Below, piece by piece: positions 1 through 7,236 of a DNA stretch of 11,546 nucleotides (its first letter is position 1; the number at the start of each line of letters is the position of its first letter). The notes beneath the pieces were generated by a model. That model did not search any database, was not told where the DNA came from, and was given only the letters and a program-made list of their open reading frames with translations. Both the position numbers and the translations under genes were made by a program. The DNA is from CANHEE01 sp043777755 (GTDB lineage: Bacteria; Bacteroidota; Bacteroidia; Chitinophagales; Saprospiraceae): NCBI GenBank assembly GCA_043777755.1, contig JAYWHK010000095.1:1-11546 (forward strand). Direction: 5' to 3'.

Positions 1-101
1 TCAAATTAAACCACCCCACCACCACCCTAAAACCACAACACCCTAAAAATCAATCAAATATCCACAAAATATATGTACATTTCATTTTACCCCCTACGAA
101 A

Positions 102-217
102 CGGAGAACACAGAGTTTGAAAAAAAAATTAGCCGAAGGCTAATTTTTTGCCTCCGTGACCTCCGTTTCTCCGTGGTAAAAATTGCAAAAATATTCGATT
201 TTTCAATGCTAAATAGT
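102..217 (-). repeat. Palindromic CTCCGTG repeat, copy 1
   Basis: Left arm 102-119, central hairpin with 12-bp arms 123-134 and 138-149 and loop GAA, right arm 150-176 carrying three CTCCG motifs starting at 152, 161 and 169 (spacing 9 and 8). Reverse-complemented, the arms match the copy at 11298-11461 almost base for base (one mismatch in the 27-base arm). The similarity continues beyond the right arm to the TAAATAGT at 210-217. The left outer flank (about 80-101) is diverged, so this copy looks decayed on one side. No open reading frame lies inside; it is a non-autonomous repeat. Confidence 0.85.
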
Positions 218-224
218 ATTCAAT

Positions 225-263
225 AAAAAACAGGCATTTGCTATGCAAGTGCCTGTTTTTTTT
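225..263. terminator. Bidirectional intrinsic terminator
   Basis: An 11-bp stem, CAGGCATTTGC (231-241) against GCAAGTGCCTG (245-255) with one G-T wobble and a TAT loop, is preceded by six A and followed by eight T. It can therefore stop transcription in both directions. On the minus strand it would end the isomerase transcript, although it lies over 300 bases past that stop codon with repeats in between; on the plus strand it would serve a gene left of the window. Confidence 0.8.
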
Positions 264-406
264 ACTCTTTTTTGAAAAAATAAAAGACAATTTATAAAGC
301 GGAAAGTGATTTTGAGATTTTACATTTATGCAAAATGCTGAAAACCAAGTATTTGCAATATCTGAAGCTGGACGATTAACTTATGTACACTTAATTAACA
401 CAATAA

Positions 407-501
407 ATTCGTGAAATTCGACTTTGAAACAAAGTTTCAAAGCAGTAGATTAGTGGAATTAAAAATTCGTGTAATTCGTGTAAATTCGATAAAATTCGTG
501 G
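407..501 (+). repeat. ATTCGTG repeat array around a hairpin
   Basis: ATTCGTG or near-variants start at 407, 416, 465, 474, 484 and 494, with spacing of 9-10 bases within each side. Between the two sides is a perfect hairpin: CTTTGAAAC (422-430), loop AAA, GTTTCAAAG (434-442). The array ends in CGTGGTTAAAA, resembling the CGTGGTAAAAA end of the unrelated-looking CTCCGTG repeats at both edges of the window. The layout (short left arm, hairpin, longer right arm of phased motifs) is also the same. It lies in the 3' region of the isomerase gene, between its stop codon and the terminator. Confidence 0.75.
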
Positions 502-538
502 TTAAAAACTTTACGCATAGATTACTCGTTCAGCTTCC

Positions 539-566
539 AATATCTTAATATCTAATAACCAATATC
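539..566. repeat. Short phased AATATC array
   Basis: AATATC occurs at 539-544, 547-552 and 561-566, with a degenerate AATAAC at 555-560, giving spacing of 8, 8 and 6 bases. It lies 12 bases beyond the stop codon of the minus-strand isomerase gene. It is too short to be sure it is more than chance in AT-rich DNA, but it resembles the other phased arrays of the window. Confidence 0.4.
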
Positions 567-578
567 CGCTATGTTTTT

Positions 579-2549
579 TTACTTTTTCGTCAAATCTTCC
601 AAAGTCATTTTATTTACTTTGACCTCGTATGTTTTTTCTAAGTCTGACAACCATTTTTTCTCTAAAAATTCTTGGTAATCAGCTACGATATAACCACGAG
701 CTTCGGTTAGTGTTTTTACAGTAGTAGGAATAACTTTTTCAATTTTATAAAAATTCAACGTATTGGTACGTTTATCGTTGTCAGTAGCGGAAAGTTCCGA
801 AGTTTTCCAAGCAGCGATTCCGTCCACCAATTTGTTTTTGCCACGCTCGAATTTGAACGGTTGAACTGTTACGATTTCTGATTTAGCATTGAATTTTTTC
901 AATACTTTATCAAAATTTTTCTTTGCTGCCAATTGGCGAAGTGCTTCGATTTGGTCTTTTGCTTCGTCTTTCAAACTGAACATACTCACTTCTACACGTT
1001 CTTCCCATTTGTATTTGTCTGCTTGTGTTTTATGGAAATTTAATAAGCCAATAGAATCTTGAGAAGCTTTATCCCAAACTTCACGTTTCATTGCTTCAAA
1101 CAACAAAATACCTTCTTCGTATTCACGCATCAACGATTTGAACTCAGGGTATTTTGTTTCCAATTGAGCTTCTTCATATTTCAAAGCACAATCTCTTACA
1201 AAATCAGCATACAAACTACGAACAGCATCACCAACATTTGTACCTTCTCCAAAACCCAAACGCTTGCGAGAATTGTTGTTGATAAAATCCATGAAATCGT
1301 TCATTTTAAAGTTTTTATTTCCTTTAAAACCCAACAATTGCTTGTCGCCGCCTTCTTGTGGAATACGCCATTTGTAAGTCAAAAACGTATCTGTTTGAGT
1401 TGCGATGAATTTGTCCAAAACAGCTTGCTCTTCTTTCATACCGCCATCTACTTTGATACGGTTGATAAAAGATTGGTTAGCAATTTCGTAACGGCTATCA
1501 CGTTGAACTTTTGCTTTCAAACGACGCTTTTCGCTTTCAAAAGGTTGAATCCCTTTACGGCTAATGCGTTTGACGATGTGCCAACCAACACTACTCTCAA
1601 AAGGTGCAGAATAAGCACCGTCTTTTTCGATGTTAAAAGCAGCATTTTCAAAGGCATTTTCATAGCGATTGATGCCAAAAAAACCAATATAACCAGCTTT
1701 TGCTGCTGTTGCACGGTCTTCTGAAAACTTAGTTGCCAATTCGTCAAAATTAGCACCACCTTGCAACAATTGGTAAATACTGTCTATTTTTAATCTTGAG
1801 CTAATGCTTCTTTCTTTGCTTCGAATCAAAATATGGGCAACTTCCGCTTCTCCACGAGCATCTCTTTTTGCTGTTGGATAAATGATATGTAAGCCCATAT
1901 CGCTACGTACAGGCATAGAATATTTTCCAGTTGGCGTGTTATAAGCCGCTGATTCTAATTCATAAAAACCAGTAGGGAGCATCGCTGTAACATAACCCAA
2001 TTTGCCATCGCTGTCTTTTACTGTAGGTTCTTCGGACAATTCACGGGCAACTTTTATGAAATCTTCACCAGCATCTAAACGCTTTTTGGCAGCCATTGCT
2101 TTTTTGTAAGCCTCTACAGTATCTTTTCCAATAGCAGAACGCTCTAATTTGAATAAAATATGGCTAATTTCAACGTCTTTGAGCATACGGTCGTAAGATT
2201 CTTTAACCAACCTATCGCTTACTTCTTTGTCCACCAAATAACTGTTCGCCAATTGCTGACGGTAACCGCCCAATTCTTGTTGCAATGAAGCGATGGTGTC
2301 CAATCTCATGTCCCTTGCACGAGCAACTTTACGCTTGAATTTAATGTATAAATCCATGTATTCTTCTAAGGATTGCTTAGAAAAGTCAGCTTTATCGCCA
2401 TTTGTCTTTTGATAAATGTACTTAAATTCTGATAAATTAACACTTTTTCCGCCTACCGAAAAAAGAACAGGGTCTTCGCTTTGTGCATTCATTCCGCTTG
2501 CGAAAAGCACTGTAAAAAAGAACACTAATAATTTGTTCATTCGTTGCAT
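579..2549 (-). CDS. Periplasmic peptidyl-prolyl isomerase, two PpiC domains
   Basis: A SurA/PpiC-type foldase that catalyses cis-trans isomerisation of prolyl bonds and probably chaperones outer-membrane proteins. The 656-residue product starts with a signal peptide (hydrophobic core about residues 7-20, likely cleavage after NA at 21-22). An N-terminal helical segment (25-120) is followed by two parvulin domains, about 125-226 (SHIL at 129-132, GLHII near 219-223) and about 235-330 (AHIL at 238-241, GWHIV near 322-326). The C-terminal half is helical and charged, with no domain I can name; such long two-parvulin proteins are common in Bacteroidota. It stands alone on its strand, divergent from xerD. 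A second ATG three codons in (2540) is an equally good start, giving MNKLLV as the N-terminus; no Shine-Dalgarno decides. A TATCTTTG box at 2610-2617 could drive it. Confidence 0.9.
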   Translation of the reverse strand: MQRMNKLLVFFFTVLFASGMNAQSEDPVLFSVGGKSVNLSEFKYIYQKTNGDKADFSKQSLEEYMDLYIKFKRKVARARDMRLDTIASLQQELGGYRQQLANSYLVDKEVSDRLVKESYDRMLKDVEISHILFKLERSAIGKDTVEAYKKAMAAKKRLDAGEDFIKVARELSEEPTVKDSDGKLGYVTAMLPTGFYELESAAYNTPTGKYSMPVRSDMGLHIIYPTAKRDARGEAEVAHILIRSKERSISSRLKIDSIYQLLQGGANFDELATKFSEDRATAAKAGYIGFFGINRYENAFENAAFNIEKDGAYSAPFESSVGWHIVKRISRKGIQPFESEKRRLKAKVQRDSRYEIANQSFINRIKVDGGMKEEQAVLDKFIATQTDTFLTYKWRIPQEGGDKQLLGFKGNKNFKMNDFMDFINNNSRKRLGFGEGTNVGDAVRSLYADFVRDCALKYEEAQLETKYPEFKSLMREYEEGILLFEAMKREVWDKASQDSIGLLNFHKTQADKYKWEERVEVSMFSLKDEAKDQIEALRQLAAKKNFDKVLKKFNAKSEIVTVQPFKFERGKNKLVDGIAAWKTSELSATDNDKRTNTLNFYKIEKVIPTTVKTLTEARGYIVADYQEFLEKKWLSDLEKTYEVKVNKMTLEDLTKK

Positions 2550-2609
2550 ATTTTTGAAAGTTGTTTAAATTTTATATTTATAAATGACTTAAAATAGATT
2601 TTTAACGTG

Positions 2610-2617
2610 CAAAGATA
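2610..2617 (-). promoter_or_regulatory. Candidate -7 box of the isomerase gene
   Basis: On the minus strand the sequence reads TATCTTTG followed by C, matching the Bacteroidota sigma-70 -7 consensus TAnnTTTG. It lies about 60 bases upstream of the isomerase start. No TTG is seen at the expected -33 distance, so the call rests on the -7 box alone. Confidence 0.4.
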
Positions 2618-2701
2618 TTTAATACTTAGTAATATGTACGCATAAAAACGTTTTTTTACTACAAAAAAATATACGTTTTAACTTTTTATTAAAAAAAAAT
2701 G

Positions 2702-2709
2702 TATTTTTG
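2702..2709 (+). promoter_or_regulatory. Candidate -7 box of the xerD operon
   Basis: TATTTTTG fits the Bacteroidota consensus TAnnTTTG and lies 30 bases before the chosen ATG of xerD, which would leave a leader of roughly 20-25 bases containing the GGAG ribosome site. The surroundings are nearly pure A and T, so chance matches are likely, and no clear TTG is present at -33. Confidence 0.35.
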
Positions 2710-2739
2710 TAAAAAATTAAAATTTTGGAGATTTCAAAT

Positions 2740-3651
2740 ATGACTTGGCAAAGTGCCACACGGGAATTTTTTACTTACCTTAAACTGGAACGTTCCCTTT
2801 CAGAACATACCGTTGCGGCTTATTTACGAGATGTAAAAAAAGTAGAAGATTTTTTACAAATTAAAGCCTACCATGATGTCACGCCGATAACGCTTCGCAA
2901 AAAACACTTGAGTGAATTTCTTGTTTTTTTAGCTGATTTTGGGTTGGAATTGTCTTCGCAAGCTCGATTAATTTCAAGTATTAAGGCTTTTTTCAAATTT
3001 TTATTGGTCAATGATTTGATTCAAGAAGACCCGACTGACCAGTTAGATGCACCTCGTTTGAGTCGAAAACTCCCCGAAGTTTTGACGTATGATGAAGTAC
3101 AAACGCTTTTTGCTACCTTTGACATGAGTGAAAAACACGCTACTCGAAATAGGGCAATGCTTGAAACGCTGTACGCTTGCGGATTGCGTGTAACTGAACT
3201 TATAGAATTGAAAATCAGCAACTTAGTGCTTGATATTGGTTTTGTAAAAGTGATTGGAAAAGGAAACAAAGAGCGCATCGTTCCGATTGGCGATGAAGCA
3301 ATCAAGCACATTCAGTTTTATTTGGAAACAGAACGTCGGCAGATAAAAACAGATGCTGCCAATGAGAACATTCTTTTTTTGAATCGTCGTGGAAAAAAAC
3401 TAAGTCGGGTAATGGTTTTTCTTATTGTCAAAGATTTGGTAGAAAAGTCTGGTATTCAAAAAACGGTTAGTCCACATACTTTTCGACATTCTTTTGCAAC
3501 ACATTTACTGGAAGGCGGTGCTGATTTACGTGCAATTCAAGATATGCTCGGGCATGAATCTATTACAACTACTGAAATTTACACACATTTAGATATGGAG
3601 TATTTGAAAGAAACCATTATGACTTGTCATCCGTTGAATAAGCGTAAATAA
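2740..3651 (+). CDS. xerD: Tyrosine recombinase XerD
   Basis: A site-specific recombinase that with XerC resolves chromosome dimers at dif in the cytoplasm. With the ATG at 2740 the protein has 303 residues, normal for XerC/D. The N-terminal SAM-like core-binding domain spans about residues 3-88 and the catalytic domain about 110-295. All catalytic residues are visible: R150 (ACGLR), K174 (GKGNKER), H246 and R249 (PHTFRH), H272 (LGHES) and the nucleophile Y281 (EIYTHLD). A TTG five codons upstream is in frame, but GGAG at 2727-2730 sits 9 bases before the ATG and would be inside the longer form, so the ATG is preferred. The label XerD rather than XerC rests on overall resemblance. It leads a run with the isomerase-like and rhomboid genes. 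Confidence 0.92.
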   Translation: MTWQSATREFFTYLKLERSLSEHTVAAYLRDVKKVEDFLQIKAYHDVTPITLRKKHLSEFLVFLADFGLELSSQARLISSIKAFFKFLLVNDLIQEDPTDQLDAPRLSRKLPEVLTYDEVQTLFATFDMSEKHATRNRAMLETLYACGLRVTELIELKISNLVLDIGFVKVIGKGNKERIVPIGDEAIKHIQFYLETERRQIKTDAANENILFLNRRGKKLSRVMVFLIVKDLVEKSGIQKTVSPHTFRHSFATHLLEGGADLRAIQDMLGHESITTTEIYTHLDMEYLKETIMTCHPLNKRK

Positions 3652-3662
3652 ATTGATTAAAA

Positions 3663-4559
3663 ATGAACAGAAGAAATTTTATTAAAAATACATCGCTCGC
3701 TGCATCGTCTATAGGTATGCTGCCTTCTTTTTTGAATAGTGAACCTGATTTTTGTAAGAAAAAAACAAAAATGGGACTTCAAATGTACACTTTGCGCAAT
3801 GAATTTGAGAAAGATTTGCCTGGTACGCTACAAAAAATCGCTGAATTAGGTTATACAACGCTCGAATTGGCTGGTTATGACGAAGGAAAAATCTTTGGTG
3901 CAAGTCCTGTGGATTTTAAGCGAATGTTGATAAACGCTGGTTTGAATGTTGTCAGTGGTCATGTTTTGACAGGACGACAATCTCCTAATAAGCCCCGAAC
4001 AATGGTCAATGATTTCGAGCGAGTGATTGACGATATGAAGGCGATTGACCAAAAATATATCGTCTGCGCTTGGCTTTTTCCAGAAGAAAGGTCATGTTTA
4101 GATGATTATAAAAAATTGGCAGCGTTACTGGACAAATGTGCTGAAAAATGTCAAAAATACGGAATCGTTTTTGCTTATCACAATCATGATTTTGAGTTTG
4201 AGCCTATCAATACCGTTGTTCCATACAATGTTTTGTTGAGAGAAACAGATAGTGATTTGGTGAAATTTGAGATGGATATGTATTGGATGAAAAAAGCAAA
4301 TCAAAATCCAGTAAAATATTTTGAACAATATCCTAATCGTTTTCCGCTTTGGCACGTAAAAGACATGGACAAAAAAGATTCAAGCAAATTTGCGGAAGTT
4401 GGTCAAGGTTCTATTGATTTTGGAAGCCTTTTTGCCAACAAAGAAAAAGCTGGTTTGAAATATTTTTTTGTAGAGCAAGATGATTGTTATGAACGTCCGC
4501 CGTTGGATAGCATCAAAATGAGTTTTGATTATTTAAAAACAAAGAATTTTTTTAAATAA
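3663..4559 (+). CDS. Tat-exported sugar phosphate isomerase/epimerase-like TIM barrel
   Basis: A member of the xylose isomerase-like AP endonuclease 2 superfamily, annotated in many Bacteroidota as sugar phosphate isomerase/epimerase; the substrate is unknown. The 298-residue protein starts with a twin-arginine motif (RRNFIK, residues 3-8) and a hydrophobic stretch (about 10-24), so export by the Tat system to the periplasm is likely. The barrel runs from about residue 36 (KMGLQMYTLR) to the end. Likely metal or active-site residues are H173/H175 (YHNHDFEFE), E203 and D205 (FEMDMYW), H231 (WHVKDMD) and E271 (FFVEQDD). Length and motifs look intact. It starts 11 bases after the xerD stop without a Shine-Dalgarno, so co-transcription is likely, though a functional link to XerD is not evident. 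Confidence 0.85.
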   Translation: MNRRNFIKNTSLAASSIGMLPSFLNSEPDFCKKKTKMGLQMYTLRNEFEKDLPGTLQKIAELGYTTLELAGYDEGKIFGASPVDFKRMLINAGLNVVSGHVLTGRQSPNKPRTMVNDFERVIDDMKAIDQKYIVCAWLFPEERSCLDDYKKLAALLDKCAEKCQKYGIVFAYHNHDFEFEPINTVVPYNVLLRETDSDLVKFEMDMYWMKKANQNPVKYFEQYPNRFPLWHVKDMDKKDSSKFAEVGQGSIDFGSLFANKEKAGLKYFFVEQDDCYERPPLDSIKMSFDYLKTKNFFK

Positions 4560-4570
4560 AAAATAAAAAA

Positions 4571-5344
4571 ATGGAAAAAGAGTTAGAAGATTTTTTAACA
4601 AAAATAAAACCACCTATTGTCGTTACGTTGGCATTTTGGGTGATTCATTGTTTAAAAGTTGCCCTTAATGGCGATTGGAGTCGTTTTGGCATTTTTCCAC
4701 AAGAATTAGATGGGCTTCGAGGCATTTTTTTAGCACCATTGCTCCATGCAGATTGGGGACATTTGGCAGCGAACAGTGCGCCTTTTTTACTGACGGGTAT
4801 TCTGATGATGGTGTTTTTTCCAAGTATTGCCTTACGGGCTTTTGTAATGATGTGGTTTTTTACGGGTTTGGCGGTTTGGTCATTTGGTCGTCCTGTTTAT
4901 CATATTGGAGCGAGTGGCGTGGTGTATGCGATGGTTTCGTTTTTGTTTTGGAGTGGCGTACTTCGGAGGAGTCCTCGGTCTATTTTTTTAGCACTGACGA
5001 TTCTGTCTTTGTACAGTGGAATGTTCGCAGGTATTTTGCCTGACCAACCCAATGTATCTTGGGAAAGTCATTTGCTCGGTGCTTTGGTTGGCATTGCTGT
5101 TGCCTATTATTTCAAGGAAGATTTGGAAGAAGATGAGGTTCAAAAAAGCAAATGGGAACATATTCCCATGGAAAATCGCCCTTTTTTATTTACAAGAGAT
5201 ACTTTTCAATATACAAAAGCACAACGCCAAGCCATGGAGGAGGAGCGTCTTCGACTGGAACATGAAGAACGCCTAAGACAGTTTTATTTAGAGCAACAAC
5301 AGCAACAAAACTTATGGAATAGTAATCATACAGGCGGTCTTTGA
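4571..5344 (+). CDS. Rhomboid-family intramembrane serine protease
   Basis: A membrane protease that cleaves transmembrane segments of other proteins; the target is unknown. The 257-residue protein has about six membrane segments between residues 15 and 181. The catalytic serine is S115 in the GASG motif (113-116) and the partner histidine is H167 (SWESHLLGALVG). The oxyanion-hole region is conserved as H59...H64...N68 (HADWGHLAAN). After the last helix, a soluble tail of about 75 residues (182-257) contains a charged, glutamine-rich stretch (about 216-247) that looks like a coiled coil; this is unusual for the small bacterial rhomboids. It begins 11 bases after the isomerase-like gene and closes the run. 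No clear intrinsic terminator follows in the 99 bases before the converging CYTH gene. Confidence 0.9.
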   Translation: MEKELEDFLTKIKPPIVVTLAFWVIHCLKVALNGDWSRFGIFPQELDGLRGIFLAPLLHADWGHLAANSAPFLLTGILMMVFFPSIALRAFVMMWFFTGLAVWSFGRPVYHIGASGVVYAMVSFLFWSGVLRRSPRSIFLALTILSLYSGMFAGILPDQPNVSWESHLLGALVGIAVAYYFKEDLEEDEVQKSKWEHIPMENRPFLFTRDTFQYTKAQRQAMEEERLRLEHEERLRQFYLEQQQQQNLWNSNHTGGL

Positions 5345-5419
5345 GCCTTTATAAGTACTTCGACTGGAATAATCGACATTTTAAAATACTATAAAATATT
5401 GTAAATCAACGAGTTAAAA

Positions 5420-5446
5420 GACTTGCGACTTATTGACTTAGGACTA
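5420..5446. repeat. Short phased GACTT array
   Basis: GACTT occurs at 5420, 5427 and 5435, followed by GACTA at 5442, a spacing of 7, 8 and 7 bases. It lies between the converging rhomboid and CYTH genes, and its last unit includes the TAG stop codon of the CYTH gene on the minus strand. A four-unit array is more than expected from base composition, but small. Confidence 0.5.
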
Positions 5447-5965
5447 CTTAGTTTTTTGTTGAATTAGCATATCGCTGTAAGAAATTGCCACCATTTCATC
5501 GTCTTTAATGCCTAAAAGATGTTGAAAATAGTCGCATTGGGCTTTCAAATCTGCAATTGACCGAGAGCCATCAGTATCAATCGCTTCGATTTCGACAAAC
5601 TCGCCCAGACCTTCGATTTCATCTAAGTGAAATTTCACATTGTCTATAAAAAAAATCTTGCGTTTTTTGTCCACAACGACTTTTACGCCAAGTGCAGTTG
5701 TCAAAAGTGTCTTCAAATTACTTTCTACTGCTGTTTTGTAGAGCAATACTTCAGAAATTTTTGCCGAAGCATCATTAGAACGCAAATAGTGAATCAAAAA
5801 ATTTTCGATATTGCCTTCTCTGAGTTTCATACGTCCATTTGGAACGTTGAAATATGTATCTTTTTGAAAATCAACACCTTTAAAATCAGCCTTTTCTTCT
5901 AATAAAACAGCTTCATACTTTTGATTCTGAATACTTTTTGCTTTAAATTCGTAATTAATTGGCAT
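5444..5965 (-). CDS. CYTH domain protein (class IV adenylate cyclase-like)
   Basis: The 173-residue protein looks like one CYTH domain, the tunnel-shaped fold shared by class IV adenylate cyclases and thiamine/inorganic triphosphatases, which act on triphosphates with divalent metals. Visible are the N-terminal signature in the form E6-x-K8-x-K10, basic residues of the tunnel wall (R45, K47, R49 in GRMKLREG; R62; KKRK at 100-103), the acidic strand E122/E125/E127 (GEFVEIEA) and a C-terminal YSDML (163-167), typical of the family. It is cytoplasmic, with no signal peptide. Sequence alone does not say whether it makes cAMP or hydrolyses triphosphates. A terminator separates it from the upstream tonB gene, so it may have its own promoter, although none is clear in the AT-rich gap. 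Confidence 0.75.
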   Translation of the reverse strand: MPINYEFKAKSIQNQKYEAVLLEEKADFKGVDFQKDTYFNVPNGRMKLREGNIENFLIHYLRSNDASAKISEVLLYKTAVESNLKTLLTTALGVKVVVDKKRKIFFIDNVKFHLDEIEGLGEFVEIEAIDTDGSRSIADLKAQCDYFQHLLGIKDDEMVAISYSDMLIQQKTK

Positions 5966-6010
5966 TTTTTTATTTTAAAATTAAAAAATAAATATTTTTT
6001 CTTATAAAAA

Positions 6011-6049
6011 AAAGGTATAAAAAACTGATTACCAGTTTTTTATACCTTT
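6011..6049 (-). terminator. Intrinsic terminator of the exb-tonB operon
   Basis: A perfect 17-bp inverted repeat, arms 6011-6027 and 6033-6049 (AAAGGTATAAAAAACTG and its complement) with loop ATTAC, begins 19 bases past the tonB stop. On the minus strand it runs into a long T tract, as expected of a rho-independent terminator. Confidence 0.85.
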
Positions 6050-6068
6050 TGAATTTTTACAATAGTTT

Positions 6069-7022
6069 CTATTTTACTTTAAAGCTATAATTGACAGTTC
6101 CACATTGGTCAGAATCACCAGGTGCAAAACGCAAACTCTTAGCATTTTGAATCGCTAAATTACGCAACGTTGTGCTTGATGTTGTTGTTCCGATATTAGA
6201 AACTGTGGCAGAAGTAACATCTCCGCTTGCATCAACGCAAACTTTAACGACAACTGTTCCATTTTCATTGTAGGTTTTAGGAATCGCAGAAGCACTTTTT
6301 ACAGCACGACCACCAAGTCCACCACCAACAGAACGTCCAACACCTGTTCCGATGCCGCCGCCAGAACCACCGCCAGAACCGCCATTTCCCTCCAAATTTT
6401 TCTCATTTGGATCTCCATCAGGACGACCACCATTGCCAGGCTTTCCGCTATTGCCAGAACCAGTGCCAGTTCCGCCAGCACTACCAGGCTTTTTGAACAA
6501 GTCACCAATACCAGATTTTTTCTTGTTGATTGCGTCTTGTTTTTGGCGTTCAGCATCAGCTTCGGCTTGCGCTTTTGCTTCGGCTTGACGACGAACCGCT
6601 GCGTCAGCGTCAGCCTTCGCTTTTGAGGCTTTTAGCTGATCATCAATTTCTTTTAGTTTTTGTTTTTGTTCTTCTTTTTGCTTTTTGACAGCAAAGTCCA
6701 CATCAGCATTGTCGCCAGTCACTACCGCTGGTGGATTTGACGGGCTTGGTGGTGCGGGAGCAGGTGTTGGACTTGGCGTAGGTGGAATAGGAACTTCCTC
6801 TCCGCCGCCATCGCTTGGCGCATCATTGTTTGACCCCATATCGGGCCAGCCCAAAGCTACGGTGACACCTCCACCGCCATTGAGTTCTTCCTCAGTTGGA
6901 GGAGGTGTAAATGGCAATGACAAAAATAACAACGCAATTATCAAAGCCGCAGCTACGGCTGAGGTAATATTGGCATTTCTGCGACCTTCTTGCTCAAAAA
7001 GCGATATATCTGAAAATAGCAT
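6069..7022 (-). CDS. tonB: TonB-like energy transducer
   Basis: The energy transducer that is driven by ExbB-ExbD in the inner membrane and contacts TonB-dependent receptors in the outer membrane. The 317-residue protein has a short cytoplasmic N-terminus, one membrane helix (about 19-38), a proline-rich stretch (77-99), a charged alanine/lysine/glutamate helix likely to be a coiled coil (about 111-168), a long glycine-rich linker (about 181-239) and a small C-terminal TonB-type domain (about 240-317) with the pattern VCVD..GDV. Two cysteines, C262 and C307, lie in that domain and could form a disulfide. It is the last gene after exbB and exbD, but 214 bases after exbD with a repeat and a hairpin in between. 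A role in a TolA-like or gliding-related system instead of nutrient uptake cannot be excluded, so the symbol is provisional. Confidence 0.83.
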   Translation of the reverse strand: MLFSDISLFEQEGRRNANITSAVAAALIIALLFLSLPFTPPPTEEELNGGGGVTVALGWPDMGSNNDAPSDGGGEEVPIPPTPSPTPAPAPPSPSNPPAVVTGDNADVDFAVKKQKEEQKQKLKEIDDQLKASKAKADADAAVRRQAEAKAQAEADAERQKQDAINKKKSGIGDLFKKPGSAGGTGTGSGNSGKPGNGGRPDGDPNEKNLEGNGGSGGGSGGGIGTGVGRSVGGGLGGRAVKSASAIPKTYNENGTVVVKVCVDASGDVTSATVSNIGTTTSSTTLRNLAIQNAKSLRFAPGDSDQCGTVNYSFKVK

Positions 7023-7042
7023 GATATATTAATTTGAAATTT

Positions 7043-7078
7043 CTCCTAAAAAACTCCCTAAAAGGAAGGTTTTTTGAG
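7043..7078 (-). terminator. Hairpin with T tract between exbD and tonB
   Basis: On the minus strand a stem forms from AAAAAACCTTCC (near 7075-7064) and GGGAGTTTTTT (near 7058-7048), with a small bulge and a TTTTA loop, ending in six T. GAG and CTC at 7076-7078 and 7043-7045 can extend it. It lies 20 bases before the tonB start, so it may be a weak terminator or attenuator that lowers tonB relative to exbB/exbD. Confidence 0.4.
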
Positions 7079-7124
7079 TCTGAAGAAACTTTTATTTTAT
7101 AAAATGTTGAAAATGTTGAAAAAT

Positions 7125-7194
7125 ACAGAGAAGTTTAAAAATCGTAGATTTTTGAACAAACTCTGCGTTCTCTGCGCCTCTGCGTGGTCTAAAA
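7125..7194 (+). repeat. Diverged copy of the palindromic CTCYGYG repeat
   Basis: A short left arm (ACAGAGAAG, 7125-7133), a hairpin (TTTAAAAATC 7134-7143, loop GTA, GATTTTTGAA 7147-7156, one wobble), then a right arm with CTCTGCG at 7161, 7170 and 7178. The spacing of 9 and 8 is the same as in the copies near both edges, and the arm begins with AAACTCTG and ends with CGTGGT..TAAAA like them. The hairpin sequence itself is unrelated to that of the other copies. It sits in the exbD-tonB gap, so it should be transcribed within the operon. Confidence 0.7.
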
Positions 7195-7236
7195 TAAATT
7201 CTCAAAAATGTTGGTTTCCTTGAAATATCAAAACCA

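Larger units (their letters stand above)
1..578. other. Non-coding, repeat-rich left spacer
   Basis: No gene is supported in this 578-base stretch. From left to right it holds an unremarkable AC-rich edge (1-90), a palindromic repeat with CTCCGTG arms (about 102-217), a strong hairpin terminator (225-263), an AT-rich segment with no visible structure (264-400), an ATTCGTG repeat array built round a hairpin (407-501), and a short AATATC array (539-566) that ends just before the stop codon of the isomerase gene. The only short open frame, a 28-codon one at 328-414, ends inside the ATTCGTG repeat and has no supporting signal. Confidence 0.7.

Noticed and set aside
328..414. 28-codon open frame starting at ATG 328
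   Set aside because: It has no ribosome site or convincing promoter, ends inside the ATTCGTG repeat, and resembles nothing I know.
1059..1724. Long plus-strand open frame antisense to the isomerase gene
   Set aside because: It lies wholly within the isomerase coding sequence; its phenylalanine- and cysteine-rich product is what reversed AT-rich codons give, and the other strand has clear PpiC domains.
2725..2739. TTG start giving five extra residues on XerD
   Set aside because: The GGAG ribosome site would then be inside the gene, while it is ideally spaced for the ATG at 2740.
2740..3651. Integron integrase or phage integrase instead of XerD
   Set aside because: Length and layout are those of chromosomal Xer proteins; there is no integrase-specific insertion, attachment site, cassette or phage gene nearby.
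5345..5443. Terminator between the rhomboid and CYTH genes
   Set aside because: No GC-containing stem followed by a T run could be found; only the phased GACTT motifs and weak AT pairings are present.
6352..7032. Proline- and glycine-rich open frames antisense to tonB
   Set aside because: They are complements of the glycine- and proline-rich codons of the TonB linker and have no independent support.
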